NCBI GenBank assembly: GCA_022376515.1
Contig: WTXI01000126.1
Coordinates: 41,932-105,931, forward strand
Reading direction: 5' to 3'
Source of the DNA: Lactifluus volemus
Lineage: Eukaryota > Basidiomycota > Agaricomycetes > Russulales > Russulaceae
Length of the DNA: 64,000 nt
In this document: positions 1-12,698 of the stretch, piece after piece
Layout of the letters: each line of letters begins with the position of its first letter
How positions within the stretch are numbered: position 1 is the stretch's first letter
Position numbers and translations under genes: made by a program
Notes under the pieces: generated by a model
The model's database searches: none
What the model was told of the DNA's origin: nothing
Seen by the model: the letters and a program-made list of their open reading frames with translations, nothing else

Positions 1-58
1 TCATCATACCCCTGCTACCAGTTAAATCTTTGAATCATAGCTGCAATTCATAATGTCA

Positions 59-2116
59 TCAGTGTGACCTCTTGTTCCGCATCAAGCAGTGTCTGCACTC
101 GATCATGGCGCGGTACAACCATGAACGGTAGGACACCGGTGTGTTCGCAGAGTTGCCCTGATATTCCTCCAAGGAAATGGGTTCATCGGCAGCGATCGGA
201 TATCAAAAGCCCACAGCAATCGTGAAATAGCGAGCCACAGTTCCCGTTCTGCGACGTGAATACCTGGGCAGATGCGACGGCTAGCAGAAAATCAATAAGT
301 CAGACAGCACACAACGATGACGGCTTCCTATAGAAATATTGTGGAGTGGGAAAGAGCCATGCGGAATGTGACGCACCCTGCACCGAACGCCCAATGGTCC
401 CGGTCCATAGCATTGGGTAGTTTGCTTGATTCGCACACGTTAGTGTGTCGCCAACGTAGCGATCTGGGTTGAATGTAAATCTGTCAAACAAATGACGCGG
501 TTCATGTGGATGAGAAGGACCGGTGAGGAAAGGGTTCGCACGAGTTGGATATTTCTCCTCGTTATGGTGAATGTCGAAACAGTTGAGAATGACGGTCGTG
601 TTCTTCGGGATATAGTACATCCCATTGTATACAAAGTCCTCAGTAGAATAGTGCGGCACCCCCATCCAGAATGGTGAGTGTGCACGCTGCACCTGAGATA
701 GCCTAAGATGTGATATTGAGGGTCTGCTTCAGGATGGACGCACCTCTTTGATAACGGCTCTAATATACGGAAGGGACTGCTCGTCCTCTGCTGTCGGCCA
801 GTAATCGCGGCCGATCACAGTATCCAGTTCAGAATGCGCTCGTGCTTGAACTTCTGGACGTGACGACATTAAAGCTAGGAACCACAAGATGACGCTCGAA
901 GTCTAGAAACGGTCGTCAGCTGGTTTTCGAGAGGGGCTAGATATGGTCCAGGCATACGAAAAGACACCTCCGATGGTGAATACGACCGATAACATACACA
1001 AGTCTTCCCAGCTGAGCTTCTCTTGCTCTTGCGTGAGAAGAAGAGTCTTCACGAGACAGTCTGGCACATCGTCGCCCGCATCTATACGAGCCTTTACTCG
1101 CATGATCATAGCTCCATAGACTTCCACGATCTTATCGTGAAGGTGGCGTGCACGTGATCGCATAATAGTGGGTATCCATTGAAGAGGCTCAATGAAGTCG
1201 ATGATGTTTGACCATGGACCTAGGATAGGTTAGATCAGAATGCTAAGCGGTTTTCGGGTGAGAACTAAATTTACCGCTGAGATCCATAAACACCGTGGCC
1301 AGGTCTAGCGCCTGCTCAGTCAGGGGATCTAATGTAGAATCCGTACGTGTTGCGAATGATATAGTCAACATGCTGCTGGTATACCTGTCAGAAGTCACGT
1401 CCACAAAAACGATTAAAGCTTACTTCAAGGTATAACGACCGGCAGAGTGCGCCGGGTTAACGGGTAGAGTGCCCATCTTAGATTTGTGGTATAGCGACCG
1501 GACCAATATGTGGGCTTCATAGTCAAGGACGGAGGAATATCCTTGAATGGCCTTGGGAGTGAGCAGCTGCATAGCAATTCTGCGATGCTGTCGCCTGCCG
1601 AGAGAATGTCATATGCCTGTTGTGCTGTAAACCCAATATTCACAACCCACCACTTGTCATTATATGGAGTAGCGGTAATACCGCGCCCACGGAGAATCGT
1701 CTCGTTCTTCATGAAATATGGTTTTCGACTGGAAAATATTGCGCCGTTGGAGACCAACAAGTCCTTAGCGATGCGTGCATCAGAAATCACAACGAATAAC
1801 TGGTTTCCCATCCAGACAGAAAGAGTGGGCCATAAGTTTTCGCCCAGGCACTCAGAACCCGTTCAGGGTAACGCCTAAGGAAGGCGTAGCGTAACAGTGG
1901 GCCAGGAGGAATACGGTGCCCTTCTTTATCTCGAATGTTTCTCCGGAAGATGAAGGGTAAGAGAAAACAAAAACAAGAAACACGGGTAAACAGCATGGTC
2001 TCAAAGGAGACATCAGAGGCGTCTGGGGAAATGGAAATATTTGTCAGTATCGCGATCACCTTGGGTAGGGAGAGATCCTTTACGAGGGAGGAAGCTCGAA
2101 GCCCGGCATAAACCAT
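59..2116 (-). pseudogene. Cytochrome P450 (fungal, membrane-anchored), frameshifted
   Basis: A heme-thiolate monooxygenase of the ER membrane by family; substrate unknown. Seen in order on the minus strand: ATG at 2116, an N-terminal hydrophobic stretch, the proline hinge PPGP, a helix-C-like DKW-RQHRR join across an intron, an I-helix segment (TIGGV, then SSVILW after an intron), the K-helix ExxR as EVQR, FNPDRYVGD, and the heme loop FGAG/RRICPG split by an intron at about 282-395. Splice sites and motifs are all good, yet three places need a one-base insertion to keep the frame: near 1822 (between GPLF and MGNQ), near 432 (between GDTLTC and SSKLPN) and near 190 (between the end of FDI and DEPISL). 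All three sit beside short homopolymers. I call it a pseudogene; uncorrected indels in the assembly are the alternative. The end at 59 assumes the downstream frame. Confidence 0.75.
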
Positions 2117-3938
2117 GGTAGAAAGTTGAAAAACTCATGTACAAGATTTACAAACGTAGGCAGCGGGCTGGGTAGGAGAGATAGGTCTTGATCTATTGAC
2201 GGCTGTTGAGTGGCTATCCTCACATACTTTTAAGCCATTTCGTACCCTGCTTGGGTGACTAAGATTTTCCTGTAAAGTTCTCAGACCGCGTGCCTAAGAT
2301 GGGCGATTGTTCACCCTCGTCCTTGACCAGTGAACGAGGCAATGGGTCGTATCCCAGGAAAGTTTTGCAAGCCTGAGTTTGGAATAGCGAAAATACCAGG
2401 CGGAAAAAAGGCTGTACAGTCGCTTTGGTCTCGTTTCGAGAAGTATTGTGCTGTAATGATCAAGGGAAATTTGACTTGTGTCAAGACAGTGACGTCGGCA
2501 AACGGGCGGCCAAGGTTCGTCCAAGTATCACGACTGTTGGGAGTGGCACAAAGAAATGCCTCATGTTGGAACATTGGTGAACGAAGATTGGTCGTGACAT
2601 GGTCAACGTGGCAGTCCCTCGCTGCTTTGATTGTAGATAAGAGAATCGGGCGATTAACTAACTTGAAACAGCGAGTAACACGTTCGAATGCGGCAAAATT
2701 CTGCTGAGGGGGTTATCTTTGCGTGCCTGACTGTAATGTCCCCTGAAGTCGTCTGCCTCGTGTTTGACCACAAGCTGTGTGTCGCCAGTGCCTTCAGTAA
2801 TACCGCAAGACCGAGGACGACCTGATTGGGACACGCGTGAGAGCATCATGATCCATCGCAAAGTGTGGTTACTTATCACTGATAAGTTAGACCCATATAT
2901 CAGATGTAATGAGGACGTCGATGCACAAATGAGGAGTTGACTCAGACCTACGAGGCCCAAACGGCGGCTAAGCCTTAGGTGCATCATTACGAACAACTAT
3001 GGTTTGCTTTCTCAGAGGTGCTTCAAGCTCAGTGATGGGCAACACTGTATCGGTCACAGCTGGGCCATGCGGAATTGGGGCTCAATTGGGATGAATCTTG
3101 TTTGCCACGTGGAAGTGTTTGTGCCACGTGATTCAAGGTTTTACTTCCAGTCTTCCACCTCTGACCTACAATGCTCATAATCAGTTTTAAAAAATCTGGT
3201 TCTAGTTTTTTGAAGCCTATCGCGCACTGGAGTTCGTCGTGTATGTCGAACGCTCCGCACTCCAAACGCTGAACGCTTCGAACACCCTGAACAAAGAATG
3301 CCGAATCTTACCTCTTTGATTCATTCGCGATGGGGTCTCCCAGATAGACCCTCAGATTCGACATATCCATTTTTGTGGCACTTCCCTTTTCTCTTCGAGG
3401 AATGCTGCATTAGATGGCACCTTCCATAGCCTTCTGCCACTCGGAATGCTTGGCAATGACAGACAACGTGCTGAAGCTTCTCTCGATTTATATGATTGTC
3501 AGTGACTGCGGTACACTGAATCTGTTGGTCTGCAGCACAATACTCATCGGATTTTTTTTTGCTAATGAGCGTGCTTTATCTCTCTAGGATGTCTACTATT
3601 TGTTGTTTGGCTCTGGTACTTTTTTTTGACACTTTTTGGTAGAATGTTGACATTTCAATCACAGCTCGTCACATATTCAGATGCAGTCGTTCTTTTTCAT
3701 CATGGTTCGGCTCTATTTCTGTGCCTTCGTGGCCATGTGCATGTTCCCTCCTTTTTTGACATTTCTAATCTCTGATATCTTCCCATTAGCATGAACTCGC
3801 GCAAGACTCTCCGCAAGTCACTAGACAGACCTTGGCACTCGGCGCTACTTAAGTTTGATACAAGCAATGAGAACATAAAGGGAAAACAGCCCCATCATTA
3901 TGCGTAAATTTACGGACCAGGTCTATCCGGCATAGTAA
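2117..3938. other. Gene-poor interval upstream of the P450
   Basis: Only short, overlapping open frames on both strands, none with a recognisable motif or a convincing splice structure. It holds T-rich tracts around 3548-3640. I see no gene here. Confidence 0.5.
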
Positions 3939-4669
3939 TTAATCCACCTTCTTCGGAGACGTCACCTTCTTGAGTAACTGCCCTACTAGACGGACGAGTT
4001 TGATTGTGCTTATGAGGCCAATCATAAATTTGGGTCTGTACCATCCTTCAGGGAGCCGTTGCTCGCCAAACCACTCGCGAATGAACTGCTTCGGGATTTG
4101 TCCTTCGGGATTAGTAAATAGCTTTGCGGTCAACGCTATCTCTCCTCGGGAGATAGCATCATGAAGTAGGCTGAGGGGCTGATCAAGTGTTGCGTCGCGA
4201 GCTGCGCGCACCTTCACAAGATCGTCGAGTGTAAGATAGTTGCTATTCTGCGAGACATCGAGCAATTTTTGAAGGAGTTCATCGTCGACGTCGACAGGCG
4301 CGTATTTGCTGCCCGGCATGGCATCAGCGTAGGTCAATGATGCATCATGTTCTATCATGTTGTGTTGAGCCAAATCTCCGAGGTCAATCTTGAAACGCCA
4401 GCCACATATGAGGGTGCCGAAAATGCTTAGTAAGGCTGCAAAGGGGAGAGAGAGATGGTAGTGCTCCCGTAAGGCACTTGTAAGTTGAAAAGCGCTGATA
4501 TCGCGTCCATCATGGGGTCTGTAGCGTGAGCGTTGAGAACCACAAAAGTTACGATACGCGCCCAACGGACGCACAAATAGGAGTGGTTCGCGAGTGCATT
4601 AAGAGCAGGACAGGGAGAGCGACTATCTCCGTGAGAAGGTCGAACAAAACCGTGATTCAGGGTTGACAT
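3939..4669 (-). CDS. Heme-thiolate peroxidase (chloroperoxidase / unspecific peroxygenase family), short form
   Basis: Two exons, 4575-4669 and 3939-4518, joined over a 56 nt intron (GTGCGT...ACAG), giving 224 codons before the stop. ATG at 4669. The N-terminal PCPALN motif carries the proximal cysteine that ligates heme in this family, followed by NHSYLPHDGRDIS across the intron. EHD within NMIEHDASL supplies the acid-base and metal-site residues known in chloroperoxidases. The C-terminal IPKQFIREWFGEQRLPEGW is a family signature. No secretion signal precedes PCPALN, so this looks like the short group without a signal peptide rather than secreted long UPOs. Family chemistry is peroxide-dependent oxygenation or halogenation; the substrate cannot be told. 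It lies between the P450 and the PaxU-like gene, all on the minus strand. Confidence 0.85.
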
Positions 4670-4689
4670 TAGGGAGAGCAGTGGCCTGG

Positions 4690-5700
4690 GGATGAGGCCA
4701 GTCTTTAAACAGACCCGCTGTGTTTCGGATATATGCGTAACGGTAAGGTTGCGGCGCTGGGGGGTGATCGCCGCATGGTCACGGCGTTCGCGGGGGGCAG
4801 GGACTTGTCCACAGGTGGAAATGTTTCCATTTGGCCATGACCTCGGTGCGAAGGATGGCTGGGTTGGCTTCCTTGGAGAGTTTGGCGGTAGGGGAGGTTC
4901 GCGGAAGGGCGGGACACCGTTTCCTCCTGGGCGTTCCTGTTCCTGCCTTTGTCACGGTGAGACACCATAGTCCACTTGTCCCGGTGGGCGCATCTGAAGG
5001 GGGCCTGGGCGCGATTTCTGGTGGGTCAGCGAAGGAAACACGTGGAGCACCTTGCTTCCGAGGCTCGGGGTGCAAGTCGGGCTGCCTGGGCCTTACCTTT
5101 GCCGCGGGGGTCGCCTGCGGGGTGCGGGGGGTTCTCAGTAGGTTCTCCAAGCGCTCCGGACGTGCAGAGATCTTACCGAGTGTCGACATGACCTCCGTCA
5201 GGGGGTCTTTGTTCTCCACTGGTCGGGCTTCGTGGATACGGGGACGTGGGCGGAGTCTCCGGGCCTTCTTGGGTCTCAGATCTGTTCGTCAACGGCTTTG
5301 GCCATGGCTGCTCACTTCCTCTCCCTGTAACACGAAATGCCCTGTCTAAGCCGTGCATCCGCGTTCTTGGTCATTTTCCGCGAGATGCCTGCCGTGGTAT
5401 TCCAGGCAGTCGGCCATAGCTCTTTTCCCCTCCTTCCGGACTCGGACCTGGGCTCAGCGAGCAAGTTCCGCGTCTTCCCGGGGTCTGGGCCTCAACGCGT
5501 TCCTCCTCTCGTGTTGTCTTCGAGGGTCCAAATCTCGGCCTATGTTACCGCTGAGGTGGTTGAGAGTGTGGCCATGACTGCTGTCCGGGAGCGGCCCGGG
5601 GCCATGTCGATGAGGATGGATCAGCAGTCGGTCACGGTCGCTGATTTCCTCTTGACTTCCTCTGAGTCCGTGTGGTGGGTACAGTGATCGCAAATCAGGG
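4690..5700. other. GC-rich block, possible degenerate retroelement gag fragment
   Basis: About 1 kb clearly richer in G+C than either flank. The longest continuous minus-strand frame is 4779-5219. It reads as a proline-, arginine- and alanine-rich protein with a short heptad-like start (DPLTEVMSTLGKIS, then ERLENL), and continues upstream in other frames through stops. That look resembles the N-terminal part of Ty3/gypsy-type gag proteins, but no zinc knuckle, protease or reverse transcriptase is visible, and no LTR was found. I treat it as a relic of foreign composition and do not claim a gene. Confidence 0.35.
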
Positions 5701-5993
5701 GAGGGTCGGAAAGAGGCGGTGGGAAGATTCTGATAAGATGATCCGGGTTATTATGATGATTCTACTTTCACTCTCGCTACCATGACCAGCTGGCACTCGG
5801 AGATGCCGTGTTGCGAGTCGCGGAGTTTTATGTGGATGCGTCAACTCTCCCTCCCAGTATATGGATATTGTATTACCACGCAAAATGGAGAAGGACAGAT
5901 ATAGCAGGCTACATCTATGACCCGTTTGTAGAGCTCGATGTAGGGCGATCGGGCCCTCCAAGCCAGCTACTACGTCCAAAGTCTTTAAAACTG

Positions 5994-7067
5994 CTAACGG
6001 GAGGATGATTCACCCAACCGAGCCACAGCGGCCATCCACAAGCTATGCACCGCGTTCCAGTAGCGTTCCGGATCTGAGTGCATATGGGCGGCGTGACCCG
6101 TCCCTTGGAACTCTTCTACGGCAACGTCCAACCCGACCTGCGCAGCAGTGGTGATGTGTTGCTCAATGCGTGAGGCAGAGGCGAGTGGGTCGCTCTGCGA
6201 GTACACGTACAGGCGTGGTGCGGCGCCAGGGACTATGGAGGGCAGAATGTCCGGCAGGAGGAGAGCCGTGCGGAGCTCAATAAAGAGGGGCGGCCTGCCT
6301 GTGAGACGATTGTGCGTATAGAAAGCGATATAGAGGCAGACAAAAAAAGGGAAGACGAGCAGGCGAAGTGCAACGTTTTTCGGGGAGACCGCACGCAGGG
6401 AGGATTTGAGGCCTTTATCGTCAGGCACGGAATCGAGAATGAGTGCCGTCGGCGCTTGGTCCAATATGGAATCGGAAGGCTGAAGCTTGGAGAGCAATTT
6501 ACGGAGTGTCATGAATTGCCAGCCACCGCCTAAACATAAGGCATGAAGATGTTATGACAAATATCGCAGTTGTTACAAACCATTGGAGAGGACGTGTACG
6601 AGAACGCCGCGGAAGCGAGACCTAGAGTTCTTCTCACTCTGAAGTAGTTCAACCACTGGAAGCATGGTCGATTCTGGAATAGCAGTGCGAATAACGCGCG
6701 AGTATATCAGCTGAAATAACACCGTACGTACCAGGTGGGATTGCGAGCGCCAAACGAACTCCGCCCAAGAACCAACAATAACAATTGTTGATGACGGGAA
6801 TAACTCATGGAGGGTGTCCGCGTACACGAGAACTTGAGGGAGGCGAGCTCCCACTGTCAATCGTCAGGGCTGGACTAGGAATTGCATACAGTGGTACTTA
6901 CTCCAACCAAATAGTAGGATGATGCTTTTACAGTGTCATTAGAGTGTCAGAGCATGAGTTTGATGAGTAGCAGCAATCGTCTCGAACGCACGAGGGAGAC
7001 ACATCATCGTGATCTTTTACCACAATGCGACCGTTGGGGGTATTGGGTTGGCAAGATACGGAAACAT
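5994..7067 (-). CDS. PaxU/TMEM53-like (DUF829) alpha/beta-hydrolase-fold protein
   Basis: Four exons: 7021-7067, a 23 nt microexon 6902-6924, 6581-6853 and 5994-6529. They total 879 nt in frame, 292 aa, the usual size for this family. Family marks: IILLFGWMGAR near the N-terminus (split over two introns), YADTLHELFPSSTIVIV, the nucleophile-elbow-like VHVLSNGGGWQF (residues about 105-115, split by an intron), RLYVYSQSDPL, and the C-terminal VEEFQGTGHAAHMHSDPERYW with its conserved histidines. A hydrophobic stretch (LRLLVFPFFVCLYIAFY) lies in the middle. PaxU is linked to indole-diterpene clusters and TMEM53 to nuclear membranes; the catalytic role of the family is not settled. The first exon rests on a weak donor (GTAAAA), so the start is the least certain part. 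Confidence 0.8.
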
Positions 7068-10000
7068 ACGGATTCAGCTTTATCCATGTGAGCTTTTCGG
7101 GCATGAAGCAAGATGTGGGCTAAGGTGAGGAATGTTAAAGAGAGAATCGGGGCACGTACATATGGCAGTCTACTGCTTGTTCCCTAATAAATTATGCCAA
7201 AAGGCGGTGCTGTCCAACTGGGGAATATAGAAATTGGTCAATGCACTCGGAATTCCGCCTGCGTGGACAAATTATCCGGTGCTAGTCACAGACCCCCATC
7301 GTTTGACCTTGAAGATATGCACCAGGGATTAATGGTGGGAGTGAATGAAAATAAGGTTTGGCAGCCCTAAACCGTTGCTTCGAAGAGTCAGTCGTGAAAA
7401 GCTTTATGACTTTACAACTGTTCGTGATCGTATGTGGGCCAACGTGGAAATCTCTTCTCGCATCGGTGTCGCCTGTGGGTCACTGGCACCTGCCGATGTC
7501 AGCCACTTTACCTGGGCAGCTCGGTGATTCCCAGGCCTCGGACTTTACTTGACGCACATCTTGTCATCTCATTGCGACGGAGAAGAAATGGTCGCCCACA
7601 AAGGAGTAGCTTGATTCGCTGCTTGAAGCTAAACACCAAGACCAGACAGTAGCAGAAATCTATATCCTTTGAGTTTGTATGAGGTATATTGCTCGGAGAT
7701 CGGAGATCGTGGGATTCGGAGTACTGCCAAAAGTCCCAACTTGAAGCTTGAAGCTTGAAGACTCGCGCTGCAGTACGAGTTCCCAATAGAAACTGTCAAT
7801 GTGTACCTTGTGCACCTTGGGTCAGTCCACAGGAGTGCTAGGTCAGGGAAATGTACACACCAGTTTATCTTTGCTAACGCTATTTCCTACATTAGTCGCC
7901 AATGTTTTAAGTTTGCTATCGAATACAACTTGTTCGTCCACTAGCAGAGGGTATGTATATGTTAGTGGAACATCAGACGAGGTTCACCAGCGGGGACACG
8001 TGATCTCTAGCACGGCTGGACGCACAGCCGCAGCCGCGCAGTTTTTCCCATTTATTCTATCAGTATCTGACATTCTGCTCTTTTCCGGTCCTGAACCAGA
8101 TGTGCGGAATTGTAGATAGCTCAATTGGTCCCATTTAACACGTTTGTATGTGCTCCAACTTTATTTCAGTCACGCGGGTCCCACAAGCTCAAGGACATGG
8201 TTAACTCGTGATAGGATACATCACCACCTTTTTCGCGAGGCTACGTAGGTCAACACACCCCGGTTTCCATTCCAAAGGTATTTCTGCGTCCCGCTGATTT
8301 ATACGCCGTTCTTGCGTTATTAGGGTCCATGGACATGCGCCTGGTAGTTAGCACACCGTGAGTGTCCACAATCAGGTCGAAATTATTCCTAGAATTGAGG
8401 CTAGTCACGGGAGTTATTAGCCATTCGCTCTGTCAAGGGGGGAAACGACGCACTTTGCCATAAAGGAAGAGAAATATACCGCCAGAGTCGGTAAGAAAAA
8501 AGGTACGAAGATAAGAGAGTTTGGGAACTTGAGGAGCTGGTCATAAAAGTAATATCGATGTAAGTGACAGCGAAGGAATGAAGAAATCGACATACGAAAA
8601 CAAAAGACGCGACAGAGAATACACTTTAGGAGTGCATTAGAACTATCTCTGTTTTAGGCAATATAGGGTCTTACAGATTCCGAGCGCCACAATCTATGGA
8701 ATAGAATGCTAAAGGAGTGAACCTCGTGAAGGCCGAGTTTGTACTGGAACGCATCACGTAAGAAAAGGCCCGCCGGCGACTCAGAAGCGTAGCCTGCGCT
8801 GCTCACCTTCTGGCTTCTCTCCAATTGTTGACATGATGTATCACTAGACTGACCGTGATGAGTGTGTTGCAAGGGATATGAAGACCTGCCGCCAGTTTTG
8901 CAAAGCGCTAACGCAAAATGAGTATCATGTGAGATGGTCGGCAGGATTGTTCATTGTTTGTGGGTGAATGGCTGACCATGTTATGGAAGACTTCGAGAAG
9001 GTAACGGCTTTGGATACTTCGCGGCAAATGGTCAGGATGGCTTGCATGAGAATTTGTAAAGAAAAGCGTACTACTTGATGAAAAAGGCTGAAGACCGAAA
9101 CAATGGCACATGATAGTCATCAGTATCATACATACTGTAGATTCCATGACACCACGCACTAATTGATAGACCTAGAGGGCAATTATGAAGAGTCCACGCG
9201 GGCAGAAAACGTACTCGTGCCTACCTGCTATACCAACGGACATACATAACTACAGAAAAGTCAGTGTATTCGATGCGATTGAGGGAAAGGGAGAATGAAC
9301 ACACGATTAACGTAGGTATGATTACACTTCTTCGAACTGTAAGTATGTCAATGAAACGGTGGCATAGCAACATTTTAGTATCACTAACGCTCGTAAATCT
9401 TGTAGGCGTAGAAACTGCATGGTCGCTTCAGGTCAGATGATAATTCCCAGACGGGTATCAGAACCTGGACGTACCTATGGATGCAGAGTGACACAACCGC
9501 TAAGAAGGCTCAGCCTCTTTCCGATACCAGATGATGGCTGAAATCCTCACCTACAATGATACCAGCAGGCTTTGTGGATAATACTGAGCATTAAGTATGA
9601 ATTAAAGGTTTTCGAAGCTCACTCCGAGGCTCCTGAACAGAAACTCATGACATAGGGCTCAAACTAGGCACAGGATGCTCACCATGGGGTCCGCAAATCA
9701 GCCAAGGACACCTTAACTTTGTTCTCATTGAGGGAAACAAGAGAGGAGCATGTCAATATTAAACAGGCTGTATCGAGAATCCTTGAGGATTCGAGTGAAC
9801 GTCATGGTTAACTGGTGAATATATTTCGGAAAAACATACCAGAGTGTAGCGACCTTGCCACGTTAAGTTGCCATTAACAATATTCACACGAGGGCTAGCA
9901 GGACTAAGCTTACAAGTAGCTTCAATGCGACGTTATCTTTGGCGGAGTGTTTCATATAGTAGAGAAACACCTGAGCACTGTTCGTCCCATATACCCTGTG

Positions 10001-12062
10001 CGAACGGTAAATGTTATGCGCGAAAAAAAAAACTTTTGTCCCTTACGTAGCACAGAGAACAACAGCAAGTAGAATGATTGCGGGCGTGTTCTCCAACGGA
10101 ACCATGACGAGAGGGGATATTCAAAAGTAGAACTCAGAAAGGTAGATATGAAAGGGGCAGAAAAGATGAACGGCGTTCTGAGGTGGTGCCAGTGACCGTG
10201 ACTGACATTATATGTACATCAACTGTTGGCGCCAATTGGGCACGCTTAAAGACGAGATCAAGAAAAGGGAAACCTGTTCGAGCCATAAATGTGGTGATAA
10301 GCTCCATTGTTGTAGTGGCGAGGTAGCGGCGGTAGAGTCTGATGGGCGCTACATCCCATCTTATACCGCGGGCATCATTCCACTGTACAGTATGGCCTGC
10401 ACGAACCTTCCAACGGAAAGCCACAAATTTAATCCAGTCCTTTAGCTAGAAAGAGTTCGGCACTCGAGGCCTTTGCGTATAAAATGGTGTTGGCGAAACT
10501 TGTCTCCGCACTCTCGGTATTTCCCGGTCCGGTTATGGCATTAACTAAATGGCCCGTGTAACCGTGACACGCCGCCGCACGCCGCACAACTGCCCTGATC
10601 CTTGACGTTGACTTCATCAAGACATGTTTTGCATGGCATGGACTCCTACTAACTTAGGTCACCTGTAAGATTAAAGTGTTACTAAATGTTAGGACAGTTT
10701 TCAAAACACAGCCAAACGTTTATGAAACATTTTTAATTTTACAGATGCAGCGGCAGTTGACTTCTTCCTCGCGTAGCTATGCCCGTGGTTAACGGGTGTT
10801 TCACATCGGGTATTGTATTCAAACGCGGGTGCATTATTCCTTTCAACGCCCTTCGCCTCTTGCCATCATTTATGTCGTCAAGAGACGCCAACTACAAAAC
10901 ACCCCTGCTTCATCCGCAACACCGTCCTTGTGGACTCTGCTTCCTATTCAACTCTTTCCGCCCGCTCACAACTCACGTTCGTGAATAGTGGCTATTTTTG
11001 CCGGATTTGGGGCCTCGGATATGCGCGCCTCACCCCGGCAACCTCCTCATTGTCTCAGGGTCATATTCGCCCATCTGTCGTTACATGGGGTCCCATCGAG
11101 GATTGTCATTATTCAATTCAAATACTGACCTGCATCTCAACCTTGGCGTGAAATAACCAAAAAGTTGCGTTTCTTGAAAATCCCGTTCTCGACTAAGAAT
11201 GGATGTAGGGATAAAGCTTGTGTTTACTACCCTGTCCAGAGGCTTGATTTCATGACGCCAGAGCACGACTATCTTTCAAGTTTGTTCTCTAACTGAACTT
11301 GGGGTCGCATTATTCATGTATGAGTATCTAAAAGTCGCGTTCGGAACCTTGCGCAAGGAAAGGAATGTATTGCTACAGGGATCATGTACAGAGTCTTATC
11401 AGACTCATAACTATTGTGTTACCAGTTGTTATGGGCCAGATGGGAGTCCATATATGATCCACATTTCCATCCCTGAACAAGCGCTCATAACCACCCGCGG
11501 AACCTTCGGGCATCAAGCTGCACGGACGAAGTAAGCCCCGCAGGGGCCAACTTGCGTAACTGGGGATATCAAGGTTAGCGTTTGTCAATACATATCGCCT
11601 CTGAGGGTATGTGGTTCACGTTCCATGGTTAGTGATTTCCAAGTCCTGTGTAATGCGACGCGACAGGACTGTCTCACAGAAACCTACGGCAAGCCGAAAT
11701 CTCCCCTAAGGATTGCTGGGGAAAGCGTTTGGGTATGGTAACTACTCGGGACCAGTATGAGACTTGTCCGTTGTTCAAATTGCGATCCAGCGCGTCAGGA
11801 CAATGGAGTCACCCCTCTTATACGGCAGTCACCCGGGCCAATATTCTCAGCAGAGCAGGTCCCTCGTATATATGTTGTACTAAACAAGGATCCTTCTGGT
11901 CAAGCACGAAAAGCTACGTTGTGATCTCAAACGGTTTAGGAGAGCGAATTTAAGGCGAAAGGTTCGATAGATGATGATAGCATGCTAGAAAGACGCTAAT
12001 GACCTGTGTCGTCCCACCAGGTCCAGGTCCCAGATACAGAAGGATTTCTTGAGACCGTGATG

Positions 12063-12110
12063 TCAACGCTATCAGTCCACGTCTTGCAAGACGTGGACTG
12101 ATAGCGTTGA
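12063..12110. repeat. Perfect 48 bp palindrome
   Basis: Two 24 nt arms with no spacer. The left arm begins TCAACGCTATCAG and the right arm ends CTGATAGCGTTGA; every base pairs. Flanking bases (g at 12062, t at 12111) break the symmetry. It lies about 590 bp beyond the 3' end of the ABC transporter gene. Confidence 0.97.
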
Positions 12111-12471
12111 TAGTCAGTTATAGGTCGCGTTGGCTCTCCAGTTGATGTTATCCTACAATCCGCTTATGGATTGCATCACATCATCGCCGCTGATAATACG
12201 TCGCCCTCCTCAAAGCCAGGGTCCGGGTCGGCCAACATCACGATGTGTATACGTGATGTCAATTTTTTTCCTGTCGACTTATATAGGCCCAGTATGGCGA
12301 TGCCAGTCTCTGCTCATCATAATGAGTCTCCAGCTCTGGGAGCCCAAAGCACTCCCGGCGGTTACTTTGGTTTGTCCGTTGGCGACGGCAATCTGGCTTC
12401 ACGAAGAGAAGTTCACTTCCAAATTCATGCTGACGTCAACAAGGACGGAACGTACCTTAATGCCTGGATAG

Positions 12472-12510
12472 CACCTCGCTCGAGGCGATTCCCATCGCTC
12501 GAGCGAGGTG
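12472..12510. repeat. Imperfect inverted repeat
   Basis: Arms CACCTCGCTCGAG (12472-12484) and CTCGAGCGAGGTG (12498-12510) pair over 13 bp. The stem extends inward through GCGAT/ATCGC with one unpaired base. Confidence 0.9.
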
Positions 12511-12698
12511 AACAACACTTTGCTAGGAGGGAATTCCAACATGTCTCCCACCAAGCGAGAAATGCGAGGCACACATATATTGACAAACTGGACTTGAAGA
12601 CGTTTGACCTGGAATGCTAGTACAGAAATATCCTCAACCCTCTTCCTTGGAAGGTATATCGACTGTCCAAGGCCGGAACAAGTGGGCCATTCTTGGGA

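Larger units (their letters stand above)
7068..12698. other. 5.6 kb gene-poor interval
   Basis: Open frames are short, lack recognisable motifs and overlap on both strands. A GAAGCTT-type heptamer microrepeat lies at about 7740-7760, with a related run near 33415. The two clear structures are the inverted repeats at 12063-12110 and 12472-12510, listed separately. I see no coding gene, tRNA or complete mobile element. Confidence 0.5.

Noticed and set aside
2330..2707. Plus-strand frame of 125 codons near the P450
   Set aside because: Overlaps equally long minus-strand frames; no recognisable domain or splice context.
12171..12620. Plus-strand open frame of about 149 codons
   Set aside because: It opens without an ATG, has no motif I know, and runs through the inverted repeat at 12472-12510, which by itself explains part of the frame.
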